This document shows positions 17,299 through 26,365 of a stretch of 34,273 nucleotides of DNA, one piece after another. The position numbers and the translations under genes are program-made. The notes below the pieces were generated by a model. That model did not search any database, was not told the DNA's origin, and saw only the letters and a program-made list of their open reading frames with translations. This DNA is from JAILLW01 sp045640905. GTDB taxonomy: Bacteria; Bacillota; Clostridia; Lachnospirales; Lachnospiraceae. Where the stretch lies: positions 1 through 34,273 of the forward strand of contig JAZUFW010000036.1 of assembly GCA_045640905.1 (NCBI GenBank), written 5' to 3'. Every line of letters begins with the position of its first letter. Position 1 is the first letter of the stretch.

Positions 17299-18351
17299 AT
17301 GTACAGAGATAATACGAAAACAGTAAAAATAGGAAATCGAATTATAGGCGGCGGCAACCAAATTCTGATACAGTCCATGACCAATACAAAGACGGAGGAT
17401 GCCGAGAGTACTATCGCACAGATTCTGCGCCTTGAAGAAGCAGGATGCGAGATTATACGATGCACCGTTCCTACCTTGGAAGCTGCAAAGAGCCTTAAGA
17501 CCATAAAACAGAGCATTCATATTCCGTTGGTGGCTGACATTCATTTTGACTACAAGATGGCCATAGCCGCTATCGAAAACGGCGCCGACAAAATCAGGAT
17601 TAATCCCGGAAACATCGGCGGTGAAGAAAAACTGCGTGAAGTGGTTTTGTGCGCCAAAGAAAGAAACATTCCCATACGTGTCGGTGTTAATTCGGGATCC
17701 TTGGAGAAAGAACTGGTTGAAAAGTATCACGGAGTCACGGCCGAAGGCATAGTTGAAAGTGCTTTGTCGAAAGTGGCAATGATAGAGAATGAAAATTATG
17801 ACAATATTGTCATTTCTATTAAATCATCAAATGTTTTGATGTGTGTAAAAGCACATGAGATTCTGGCATCAAAGACAAAATACCCGTTGCATGTCGGAAT
17901 AACAGAGGCGGGAACTTTGTATAGCGGAAACATCAAATCCTCTATCGGTTTGGGGATTATCCTGAACCAAGGAATCGGAGATACGATACGTGTATCTCTA
18001 ACGGGAGATCCTGTTGAGGAAGTTAAAAGCGCCAAACTCATTTTGAGGACCTTGGGATTAAGAAAAGGCGGAATCGAAGTAGTATCATGTCCTACCTGCG
18101 GCAGAACAAAAATAGATTTGATTTCTTTGGCCAATGCCGTAGAGACCATGGTTTCCGGATATGATCTTGATATTAAAGTGGCCGTAATGGGATGCGTGGT
18201 TAACGGACCCGGAGAAGCAAAAGAAGCCGATATCGGTATCGCCGGCGGAATAGGCGAAGGCCTCCTTATCAAAAAGGGCGAAATAGTGAAAAAAGTACCT
18301 GAAAGCGAACTGCTTTCAACGTTAAAATACGAGTTGGATAATTGGAAATAA
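17299..18351 (+). CDS. ispG: 4-hydroxy-3-methylbut-2-en-1-yl diphosphate synthase (flavodoxin)
   Basis: 350 residues. This [4Fe-4S] enzyme converts MEcPP to HMBPP, a late step of the MEP isoprenoid pathway begun by DXP reductoisomerase upstream. The N-terminal TIM-barrel has SMTNTKTED (26-34), VADIHFDY and KIRINPGNIG; the C-terminal cluster ligands are Cys 264 and Cys 267 (CPTCGR) and Cys 299 (GCVVNGPGEA). The frame extends 27 codons upstream to 17218, but that part overlaps the kinase end and the promoter. ATG 17299 has AAGGA 6 nt before it and fits the family N-terminus. Confidence 0.96.
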   Translation: MYRDNTKTVKIGNRIIGGGNQILIQSMTNTKTEDAESTIAQILRLEEAGCEIIRCTVPTLEAAKSLKTIKQSIHIPLVADIHFDYKMAIAAIENGADKIRINPGNIGGEEKLREVVLCAKERNIPIRVGVNSGSLEKELVEKYHGVTAEGIVESALSKVAMIENENYDNIVISIKSSNVLMCVKAHEILASKTKYPLHVGITEAGTLYSGNIKSSIGLGIILNQGIGDTIRVSLTGDPVEEVKSAKLILRTLGLRKGGIEVVSCPTCGRTKIDLISLANAVETMVSGYDLDIKVAVMGCVVNGPGEAKEADIGIAGGIGEGLLIKKGEIVKKVPESELLSTLKYELDNWK

Positions 18352-18357
18352 CCGACA

Positions 18358-21300
18358 ATGGAAAAGAAGTTTCAGGATGTATTTGCCGGATTAAATCTGG
18401 ATAAAAGGAACACCGAATATTTTGCGGACGTTACCGTACTTTCAGTCTCTGCGACGAAAAGCAGAGACTTTATTCGCGTGCTTATAAAGTCGGATCATCT
18501 GATTCCCAAAGCATCCATATACCGTGTTGAGAAACAGATTCGAAAGACGCTGTTTGAAAAGCATCGCGGAACTGTTCGCATAATGGAAACGTATGAGTTG
18601 TCGGATTATTATACTCCGGAAATACTCTTTAACGAATACAAAGACAGTATATCTCTGGAACTGGAGCATTACGGACAGGTTGAAAAGGCCATGTTTGACA
18701 ATGCGGAGGCATTTTTCCCGGAAGAAGGAAAAATGCGATTAAGCGTAGTCGACGCCGGATTTTACAAAAGTAAAGCGGGCGAATTAAAGCGAATACTCGA
18801 AAAAATATTTGTGGAGCGATGCGGTGTCGCTACCACGGTTGAGTTTGAATTTATAGATAAAGAATCGGGAGAGATTACCGAAGAATATGAGTTCGTTGAT
18901 CTGCCTGCCAAGGAAGGTGCAGTACCGGTCGAAGTAACAGAGGATGCCGAATCAGAACCCGATTCGAATTCTGAAAATAAGAAAGAAGAAAGTACTCCTT
19001 CAGGTACTCCGGGCATGAAAAAGAAAACCGGACTTACCTTTGAAAAGAAGGAAAGAGAAAAAAGTCCCGAGAAGGATAAAAACTTTAAAGCCAATCCCGA
19101 TGTTTTGTACGGAAGGGATTTTGAAGACGGTGAATTTATTAAGCTTGAAACCGTCTTTGAAGAAAACCCCGCTGAAGTGCTTATTCACGGCCAAATAGTT
19201 TCGGTAGCCGAACCGCGTGCATTAAGAGACGGTTTACGAACCATGCTCATTTTTGATGTTACCGATTTTACGGATTCAATAAGGTTCAAACTTTTTGTGG
19301 CAAACGATGATGTCAATGATATGTTGGATCGATTTGCCAAGGGCACTTTTGTCAAAATCAAAGGCCCCATTACGTATGATAAGTTTGACGATGAGTTGTC
19401 TATCGGACGTATATACGGAATTAAAAAGGGAACGGATTTCAGAGTTTTTCGAAAGGATAATCATCCCACAAAGCGTGTTGAACTGCATTGCCATACCAAG
19501 ATGTCCGACATGGACGGAATATCCGAGGCCAAAGATATAGTTAAGTGTGCCTATAACTGGGGACATCCGGCGATTGCGATAACGGATCACGGAGTTTTAC
19601 ATGCCTTTCCCGATGCCAATCACGCATGGGAAGATATATATGATAAAGCCAAAGCTAAAAAAGAAGCTGACGGCGAAAAATTGGATAAACACAATTTCTT
19701 TAAAGTGATATACGGCTGCGAAGGATACCTGGTAGACGATTTGAAAAACACTGTTGTCAATGATATGGGACAGGGCTTTGACAACGAGACTTTTGTGGTG
19801 TTTGACCTGGAAACCACAGGATTTTCTTCGGAAAAGAACAGGATTATCGAGATAGGCGCGGTAAAGGTAAAAGACGGAGAAATAATCGATCGTTTTTCAA
19901 CCTTTGTTAATCCGCATGTTCCGATCCCTTTCAGAATAGTAAAGTTAACTTCCATTACTGATGAAATGGTAAAGGATGCTCCGACTGTTTCCGAGGTGCT
20001 CCCGCAGTTTGTCGAATTCTGTAAAGGTGCCATTTTGGTGGCTCACAATGCGGCGTTTGATACAGGCTTTATTAATGAAAACTGCAAACGCGAAGGAATA
20101 GAGTTTACATATACTTCGATAGATACTGTAGGTGTATCGAGAGTGCTGTTTCCCGAATCAAAGAAACATACACTGGATGTTTTGTGCAAAAAACTCGGTG
20201 TCGTTCTGGATAATCATCATCGCGCAGTTGATGATGCGGAAGCTACCGCACATATTTTCCTGAAGATGGTTAAAAAGCTTAAGGAAATGAATATCAACAC
20301 GTTGACCGAAGTCAATGACATGTGTAAGGTAAGCCCCGATATTATTAAGCATCAGCCGTATTACCATATCATTATTTTGGTAAAGAACAATACGGGACGC
20401 GAAAATCTGTATCGATTGGTGTCGTCTTCATTTATCGATTACTATTCGGGAAAACCGCGAATTCCTAAGAGCCTTTTGAGCAAATACAGGGAAGGCCTGA
20501 TTTTGGGAAGTGCCTGCGAGCAGGGCGAACTCTACAGGGCGATAGTTTCGGAAGCATCCGTTGCACGAATTTCCGAGATAGTTGATTTCTATGACTATCT
20601 GGAGATTCAGCCGCTTGGAAACAACAGATTTATGATAAAGGATGAATCTGTCGAAAATGTTAATTCGATGGATGATTTGATGGATATTAACCGACAGATT
20701 GTGAAACTGGGTGAGGATGCAAATAAGCCGGTAGTAGCAACCTGTGATGTTCATTTCTTGAATCCCGAGGATGAAATATACCGAAGAATAATCATGGCGG
20801 GCAAAGGCTTTGCCGATGCGGATGAGCAGGCCCCGCTGTATCTTAGAACTACGGAGGAAATGCTCGAGGAATTCAGTTATCTGGGCCCTCAAAAAGCCAA
20901 TGAAGTAGTTATTGATAACACGGTCAAAATAGCGGATATGATTGATTTTGTAAGCCCTGTAAGACCGGATAAGTGTCCTCCCGTCATTCCGAATTCGGAT
21001 GAGACACTCAGAAAAATATGCTATGACAAAGCTCATGAACTGTACGGTGAAAAGTTACCCGCTATTGTTGAAGAAAGACTTGAAAAGGAACTTAATTCAA
21101 TAATAGGAAACGGGTACGCCGTTATGTATATTATTGCCCAAAAACTCGTTTGGAAATCCGTAGAAGACGGGTACCTGGTCGGCTCGCGAGGTTCGGTAGG
21201 TTCCTCGTTGGTTGCATTTATGGCCGGAATTACCGAAGTTAACTCTTTGGCGGCCCATTACAGATGCCCTAAATGCGCATATGTGGATTTTGATTCGGAT

Positions 21301-22881
21301 GTGATTAAGGCATATGTCGAAAATGCCGGATGTGACCTTCCGGATGCTGTATGCCCGAAGTGCGGCGAAATGCTCGTAAAGGACGGATTTGATATACCGT
21401 TTGAAACCTTTTTGGGATTTAAAGGAGATAAAGAGCCGGATATTGATTTGAATTTTTCTTCGGAATATCAATCAAAGGCACATAAATATACTGAAGTTAT
21501 TTTCGGAGCCGGACAGACTTTCAGAGCCGGAACCATTACCGGTTTGGCCGACAAGACTGCGTACGGTTACGTTAAAAATTATTTTAAGGAACATGAAACT
21601 CAAAAACGTGACAGCGAAATTAACAGGATTTCCTTGGGATGTATAGGAATCCGTAAAGGAACGGGACAGCATCCCGGAGGCATTATAGTTTTGCCGAACG
21701 GAGAAGATATTAACTCGTTTACTCCGATTCAGCATCCGCCGAAGGATGATACGATTATCACTACGCATTTTGATTATCACTCCATAGACCATAACCTGCT
21801 GAAACTCGATATACTGGGGCATGATGATCCTACCATGATACGTATGCTTCAGGACCTGACGGGATTGGATCCGACCTCGATACCGCTTGATGATAAAGAG
21901 GTAATGAGCCTTTTCCAAAATACGAGTGCGTTGAAGATTAAGCCTGAAGATATTGACGGTACGCCGACCGGTTCTTTGGGATTGCCCGAATTCGGTACGG
22001 AATTTGTCATAAACATGTTAATGGCAACCAAGCCGCAAACACTGACCGACTTAATCAGAATTTCGGGTTTAGGTCACGGCACGGACGTATGGCAGGGAAC
22101 GGCCGAGGTTATCATAGCCGAAGGCAAGGCCGATTTGGCCCACTGTATCTGCTGTCGAGACGACATCATGATATACCTCATAAGTAAGGGAATGGATCCT
22201 GCCGAGTCATTTTCAATTATGGAAAATGTCAGAAAAGGAAAGGTTGCCGGGGGCAAGTGCAAAGACTGGCCAAGGTGGAAAGAAGAGATGGCAGCACATG
22301 ATGTACCTGATTGGTATATCTGGTGTTGTGAGCGAATAAAATATATGTTCCCGAAAGCACACGCAGCTGCGTATGTTATGATGGGATGGCGTGTGGGATA
22401 CTATAAAATCAACTACCCGCTTGCTTATTATGCTGCATTTTTCTCAATAAGAGCAAAGGCGTTTGATTATGAGTCCATGTGTTTCGGTCTTCAAAAAGTT
22501 AAGGTCTGCATGGAAGAAATCAAGGCAAAGGATAATCCGTCCGCGACAGAAAAGGATCGATTGAGAGATTTGCATCTGGTTCAGGAAATGTATGCCAGAG
22601 GATTTGAGTTTATGCCGATAGACGTGTATACTGTTAAGTCGCGGCATTTCCAAATAATTGACGGCAAAATAATGCCGGCACTGACCAGTATTGAATCGGT
22701 AGCCGAGGCTGCCGCCGATGCCATTGTAGAAGCTGCAAAAATGGGGCCGTTCACATCAAGGGATGATTTCAGAGAACGAACTCATGTATCTGCCACGATA
22801 GTGGACAGAATGGCGAGACTTGGTATACTATCAGATATACCTGAATCAAATCAGATTAGTATGTTTGACTTTATGCAATAA
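18358..22881 (+). CDS. polC: DNA polymerase III alpha subunit, PolC type
   Basis: 1,507 residues, slightly longer than typical PolC. It is the replicative polymerase of low-GC Gram-positives. Order: N-terminal domains, a charged low-complexity linker (about 195-250), an OB-fold region (about 260-365), PHP part 1 (LHCHTKMSDMDG from ~376), an inserted DnaQ-type proofreading exonuclease (FDLETTG, Asp 483/Glu 485; HNAAFD, Asp 568; HHRAVDD, 620-626), PHP part 2, and the polymerase core with a Cys4 zinc site (from Cys 970) and the catalytic PDIDLNF (Asp 1028, Asp 1030). The last residues, QISMF at 1499-1503, look like a beta-clamp-binding motif. It starts 6 nt after ispG with a weak ribosome binding site, so coupling is likely. 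Confidence 0.97.
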   Translation: MEKKFQDVFAGLNLDKRNTEYFADVTVLSVSATKSRDFIRVLIKSDHLIPKASIYRVEKQIRKTLFEKHRGTVRIMETYELSDYYTPEILFNEYKDSISLELEHYGQVEKAMFDNAEAFFPEEGKMRLSVVDAGFYKSKAGELKRILEKIFVERCGVATTVEFEFIDKESGEITEEYEFVDLPAKEGAVPVEVTEDAESEPDSNSENKKEESTPSGTPGMKKKTGLTFEKKEREKSPEKDKNFKANPDVLYGRDFEDGEFIKLETVFEENPAEVLIHGQIVSVAEPRALRDGLRTMLIFDVTDFTDSIRFKLFVANDDVNDMLDRFAKGTFVKIKGPITYDKFDDELSIGRIYGIKKGTDFRVFRKDNHPTKRVELHCHTKMSDMDGISEAKDIVKCAYNWGHPAIAITDHGVLHAFPDANHAWEDIYDKAKAKKEADGEKLDKHNFFKVIYGCEGYLVDDLKNTVVNDMGQGFDNETFVVFDLETTGFSSEKNRIIEIGAVKVKDGEIIDRFSTFVNPHVPIPFRIVKLTSITDEMVKDAPTVSEVLPQFVEFCKGAILVAHNAAFDTGFINENCKREGIEFTYTSIDTVGVSRVLFPESKKHTLDVLCKKLGVVLDNHHRAVDDAEATAHIFLKMVKKLKEMNINTLTEVNDMCKVSPDIIKHQPYYHIIILVKNNTGRENLYRLVSSSFIDYYSGKPRIPKSLLSKYREGLILGSACEQGELYRAIVSEASVARISEIVDFYDYLEIQPLGNNRFMIKDESVENVNSMDDLMDINRQIVKLGEDANKPVVATCDVHFLNPEDEIYRRIIMAGKGFADADEQAPLYLRTTEEMLEEFSYLGPQKANEVVIDNTVKIADMIDFVSPVRPDKCPPVIPNSDETLRKICYDKAHELYGEKLPAIVEERLEKELNSIIGNGYAVMYIIAQKLVWKSVEDGYLVGSRGSVGSSLVAFMAGITEVNSLAAHYRCPKCAYVDFDSDVIKAYVENAGCDLPDAVCPKCGEMLVKDGFDIPFETFLGFKGDKEPDIDLNFSSEYQSKAHKYTEVIFGAGQTFRAGTITGLADKTAYGYVKNYFKEHETQKRDSEINRISLGCIGIRKGTGQHPGGIIVLPNGEDINSFTPIQHPPKDDTIITTHFDYHSIDHNLLKLDILGHDDPTMIRMLQDLTGLDPTSIPLDDKEVMSLFQNTSALKIKPEDIDGTPTGSLGLPEFGTEFVINMLMATKPQTLTDLIRISGLGHGTDVWQGTAEVIIAEGKADLAHCICCRDDIMIYLISKGMDPAESFSIMENVRKGKVAGGKCKDWPRWKEEMAAHDVPDWYIWCCERIKYMFPKAHAAAYVMMGWRVGYYKINYPLAYYAAFFSIRAKAFDYESMCFGLQKVKVCMEEIKAKDNPSATEKDRLRDLHLVQEMYARGFEFMPIDVYTVKSRHFQIIDGKIMPALTSIESVAEAAADAIVEAAKMGPFTSRDDFRERTHVSATIVDRMARLGILSDIPESNQISMFDFMQ

Positions 22882-22901
22882 AGATAACGAGGAGAAATAT
22901 T

Positions 22902-24536
22902 ATGATAAGTGCTAACAATGTCACCCTTCGAATAGGAAAGAAAGCTTTGTTCGAAGATGTAAACATTAAGTTTACCGAAGGAAACTGTTACGGCCTTATA
23001 GGTGCAAACGGTGCGGGTAAATCGACCTTTTTGAAAATTCTTTCCGGCGTACTTGATACGACAAACGGTGATGTTTCGATAACACCGGGACAGAGATTGT
23101 CGGTATTGGAGCAGGACCATTTTAAATACGATGAATTTCCCGTTATGGATGTGGTAATCATGGGAAATCAGAGACTGTATGACATCATGAAGGAAAAGGA
23201 TGCCATATATGCCAAGGAAGACTTTTCGGATGAAGACGGTGTAAGGGCAGCAGAACTCGAGTCGGAGTTTGCGGAAATGGACGGCTGGGAAGCCGAAAGT
23301 AATGCAGCCATGCTTCTTAACGGTCTTGGAATCGAAACTGATTTGCACTATTCAATCATGGGCGATTTGAACGGTAATGAGAAGGTTAAAGTCCTTTTGG
23401 CCAGAGCACTTTTCGGAAACCCTGATATCCTGCTTTTGGATGAGCCTACTAACCACCTTGATTTGGATGCCATAGCATGGCTTGAGGAATTCCTTATTAA
23501 CTTTAACAATACGGTTATCGTGGTCAGCCATGACAGATATTTCCTGAATAAGGTATGTACACATACGGCCGACATCGATTACGGCAAAATTCAGTTATAC
23601 GCCGGAAACTATGATTTCTGGTATGAGTCATCACAGCTTTTGATTAAGCAGATGAAGGAAGCCAACAAGAAGAAAGAAGAAAAGATTAAGGAATTGCAGG
23701 AATTTATTTCACGATTCTCTGCAAATGCTTCAAAATCAAAGCAGGCGACTTCCAGAAAGAGAGCTCTTGAAAAGATTGAGCTTGATACCATTAAGCCTTC
23801 CAGCCGAAAGTATCCCTATATTGATTTCAGACCGGAAAGAGAAATCGGAAACGAAGTTTTGTCTGTTCAGGGCATTTCCAAAACAATAAACGGAGTAAAA
23901 GTTCTCGATAATATCACTTTTACCGTAGGACATGATGACAAGATAGCTTTCGTCGGAAGCAACGAATTGGCCAAGACCACGTTATTCCAGATTTTGATGG
24001 GTGAGGTTGAACCGGACGAAGGAACATATAAGTGGGGAGTTACCACTTCACAGGCGTATTTCCCGAAGGATTCCACAGAGGAATTCAATAATGATTACAC
24101 CATAACGGATTGGTTGACCGGATATTCCCAGATTAAGGATGTTACGTATGTCAGAGGATTTTTGGGACGTATGCTTTTTGCCGGAGAAGACGGCATGAAG
24201 AAAGTAAAAGTCCTTTCCGGAGGAGAAAAGGTCAGATGCCTTCTTTCCAAAATGATGATAAGCGGAGCCAACTGTCTGGTATTCGATGAACCGACTAACC
24301 ATCTTGACATGGAATCCATTTCGGCATTGAACACCGGAATGATTAAGTTCCCCGGAGTTATTCTGTTTGCCTGCAGAGATCATCAGTGCGTACAGACCAC
24401 GGCCAATCGAATCATGGAAATAATGCCTGATGGCAAACTGATTGATAAGATTACGACATATGATGAATATCTCGAGTCGGATGAAATGGCTCGTAAGAGA
24501 ACAGTATATACAAAGACGGAAGATGACGAAGATTAA
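22902..24536 (+). CDS. ABC-F family ATPase (YkpA/YbiT-like), ribosome-associated type
   Basis: 544 residues with two ABC domains, no membrane segments and a charged linker between them (about 245-300, Lys/Glu-rich), the layout of ABC-F proteins that act on ribosomes. Domain 1 has Walker A GANGAGKST (about 38-46) and Walker B LLLDEPTNHLD, but its signature reads LNGNEK instead of LSGGEK. Domain 2 has a degenerate Walker A (GSNELAKTT), a normal LSGGEK signature and DEPTNHLD. I believe such changes recur in the YbiT-like branch. Whether it gives antibiotic resistance or has a housekeeping role cannot be told. GAGGAG precedes ATG 22902. It overlaps the next gene by 14 nt. Confidence 0.9.
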   Translation: MISANNVTLRIGKKALFEDVNIKFTEGNCYGLIGANGAGKSTFLKILSGVLDTTNGDVSITPGQRLSVLEQDHFKYDEFPVMDVVIMGNQRLYDIMKEKDAIYAKEDFSDEDGVRAAELESEFAEMDGWEAESNAAMLLNGLGIETDLHYSIMGDLNGNEKVKVLLARALFGNPDILLLDEPTNHLDLDAIAWLEEFLINFNNTVIVVSHDRYFLNKVCTHTADIDYGKIQLYAGNYDFWYESSQLLIKQMKEANKKKEEKIKELQEFISRFSANASKSKQATSRKRALEKIELDTIKPSSRKYPYIDFRPEREIGNEVLSVQGISKTINGVKVLDNITFTVGHDDKIAFVGSNELAKTTLFQILMGEVEPDEGTYKWGVTTSQAYFPKDSTEEFNNDYTITDWLTGYSQIKDVTYVRGFLGRMLFAGEDGMKKVKVLSGGEKVRCLLSKMMISGANCLVFDEPTNHLDMESISALNTGMIKFPGVILFACRDHQCVQTTANRIMEIMPDGKLIDKITTYDEYLESDEMARKRTVYTKTEDDED

Positions 24537-26229
24537 CAGAATTGATTTACATACACATACCACTAAGTCAGACGGATCGCTAAGTCCGTCTGATTTAGTT
24601 TCTTATGCCGCCGATAAAGGACTTTCGGCCATAGCCGTGACGGATCATGATACCATAGATGGTATAAATGAGGCTGTTTTAAGGGGCAAAGAGTTAAATG
24701 AAAGCGGCGTTTCCATAGAAGTAATACCCGGAATAGAGTTTTCATCGGAATATGAAGGCAAAGATATTCATATTGTAGGGTTGTACATGGATATTGAATG
24801 CGATTACTTCAAGCGCAGAATCGCAAAGTTTAAGTTAAGTCGTGACAAAAGAAATATAGAAATGTGTGAAAGACTTCTTAACCACGGGGCTCCGGTTACC
24901 ATGGAGGAACTTTACGAAGAGTTTCCGAACAGTGTTATTACCAGAGCTCATTTTGCCGGAATGCTCGTAAAAAAAGGGTATGCCGGCAGCGTCAGAGAAG
25001 CTTTTGACAGATTTGTCGGTGACAGAGCACCCTGTTTTGTGCAAAGAAAAAAGATTTCTCCGTTCAGAGCGGTTGAGATAATCAGAAAATCGGGAGGATT
25101 TCCCGTACTGGCGCACCCTGTTTTGTACGGAATGAGCAAGCAGCGACTCGATAATCTGGTCGGAAAACTGAAAGCTTGCGGATTGATGGGTATCGAAGCA
25201 ATATACAGTTCATATGACCCGGCGGATGAACGCGATATCAGAGCTCTTGCCCAAAAGTATGATTTGGCAATTTCCGGCGGCTCGGATTTTCACGGAGCTG
25301 CAAAACCGGGACTTGATTTGGGAACAGGATACGGAAAACTGTTTGTTCCGAGTGATATTCTGGATGAAATAAAAAAGCGTCATGCCGCTATGCTTTTGAC
25401 GAATGACGCATACAGACTTCCGAAGATACTGTTTACGGACCTTGATTCAACGTTGTTGCGTACAGACAAGACCATCAGCGAATATACATACGATGTACTG
25501 AAGCGCTTTACCGAAGCAGGACATTATCTGGTGCTATGCTCCGGAAGAGATATAAACTCCGTCACAAGAGTGCATAATGACCTAAAATTGAATATGCTCT
25601 CGAGAGTTTTTCTGGCAGGCTATAACGGCGGAGAGATTTACGATTGCTCCGCTAAACAAACTGTCAGAAGAATTACTCTGGATAAAGGAGATGTCACATA
25701 CATGGAGAATGTGGCACGACAGATGGATTTGCATATGCATACGTATTCTGCAGACCATATCATAGCTACGGCCGATACGAAAGCTTTGCAGTTTTACCGA
25801 CAGGTTATAAAAACTCCTGTTAAGTTTGTTCAGAATCTTTGTGACGGCCTTGATGATGCTCCGTGCAAATGTTTGGCCATAGAAACGGATGATGTGTCAA
25901 AGCTTGAACGCTTTAGAGATTTCATGAAAGAATATAGTGTGGAGCATAATATTACAATGTTGTATTCGACACCGAACCTGCTTGAAATCTTTCCTTCTTC
26001 TTCCGGAAAAGGCAAGAGTGTAAAGTGGCTGGCCGAGTATTTGAATATCCCCGGAATTGTCACGGTGGCAGCGGGAGACGAACAAAACGATGTTTCCATG
26101 CTTGAAAGCGCCGACGTGGCTATTGCCATGAAAAACGGTATCGAGAAGGTCAAAAATGTTTCCACGGTCGTGACCGATTTTGATAATGATCATGACGGCT
26201 TGGCTGATGCTTTGGAGGATCTTATCTGA
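24523..26229 (+). CDS. PHP-domain phosphoesterase fused to a Cof-type HAD phosphatase
   Basis: 568 residues. The N-terminal half (4-290) is a PHP domain of the TrpH/YciV (RNase AM, nucleoside bisphosphate phosphatase) type: HTHT (His 10, His 12), Asp 17, TDHDT (His 42), GIEFS (Glu 72), His 83, His 143, AHPV (His 198) and GSDFHG (Asp 255, His 257). The C-terminal half (301-568) is a Cof/IIB HAD phosphatase: DLDSTLL (Asp 306, Asp 308), SGR (340-342), GKGKS (495-499) and GDEQND (518-523). Both active sites look complete in one unbroken frame. The frame extends upstream to 24442 inside the ABC-F gene, but homology begins right after ATG 24523, which overlaps that gene by 14 nt. Substrates are unknown; RNA-end or nucleotide phosphates are the likely class. 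Confidence 0.88.
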   Translation: MTKINRIDLHTHTTKSDGSLSPSDLVSYAADKGLSAIAVTDHDTIDGINEAVLRGKELNESGVSIEVIPGIEFSSEYEGKDIHIVGLYMDIECDYFKRRIAKFKLSRDKRNIEMCERLLNHGAPVTMEELYEEFPNSVITRAHFAGMLVKKGYAGSVREAFDRFVGDRAPCFVQRKKISPFRAVEIIRKSGGFPVLAHPVLYGMSKQRLDNLVGKLKACGLMGIEAIYSSYDPADERDIRALAQKYDLAISGGSDFHGAAKPGLDLGTGYGKLFVPSDILDEIKKRHAAMLLTNDAYRLPKILFTDLDSTLLRTDKTISEYTYDVLKRFTEAGHYLVLCSGRDINSVTRVHNDLKLNMLSRVFLAGYNGGEIYDCSAKQTVRRITLDKGDVTYMENVARQMDLHMHTYSADHIIATADTKALQFYRQVIKTPVKFVQNLCDGLDDAPCKCLAIETDDVSKLERFRDFMKEYSVEHNITMLYSTPNLLEIFPSSSGKGKSVKWLAEYLNIPGIVTVAAGDEQNDVSMLESADVAIAMKNGIEKVKNVSTVVTDFDNDHDGLADALEDLI

Positions 26230-26297
26230 AGATTGTCACTATATTTGTCATTTTTTGCTTTTTTATAAGTAAATACTGTGAAATAGACAGAAAACTC

Positions 26298-26325
26298 TTG
26301 AATAAAAGGCGTAAAGTGATATAAT
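26298..26325 (+). promoter_or_regulatory. Predicted sigma-A promoter for the diguanylate cyclase gene
   Basis: TTGAAT (26298-26303) and a perfect TATAAT (26320-26325) with a 16-nt spacer. Start of transcription is expected near 26332. No clear intrinsic terminator was found between the PHP-HAD gene and this promoter (26230-26297), only a small hairpin near the stop codon. Confidence 0.65.
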
Positions 26326-26328
26326 CTA

Positions 26329-26350
26329 TAGTGGTACTAAGGTACTACTA
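26329..26350. promoter_or_regulatory. Imperfect palindrome at the diguanylate cyclase transcription start
   Basis: TAGTGGTAC (26329-26337) and GTACTACTA (26342-26350) form an inverted repeat with one mismatch around TAAG. It sits just after the -10 box, where an operator would block initiation or an RNA hairpin would form at the 5' end. Operator function is inferred. Confidence 0.4.
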
Positions 26351-26365
26351 AGAGGAAGCGCGAAA

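Noticed and set aside
20428..21036. Open - strand frame of about 200 codons opposite polC
   Set aside because: It lies wholly within the conserved polC coding region and shows no motif or start signal.
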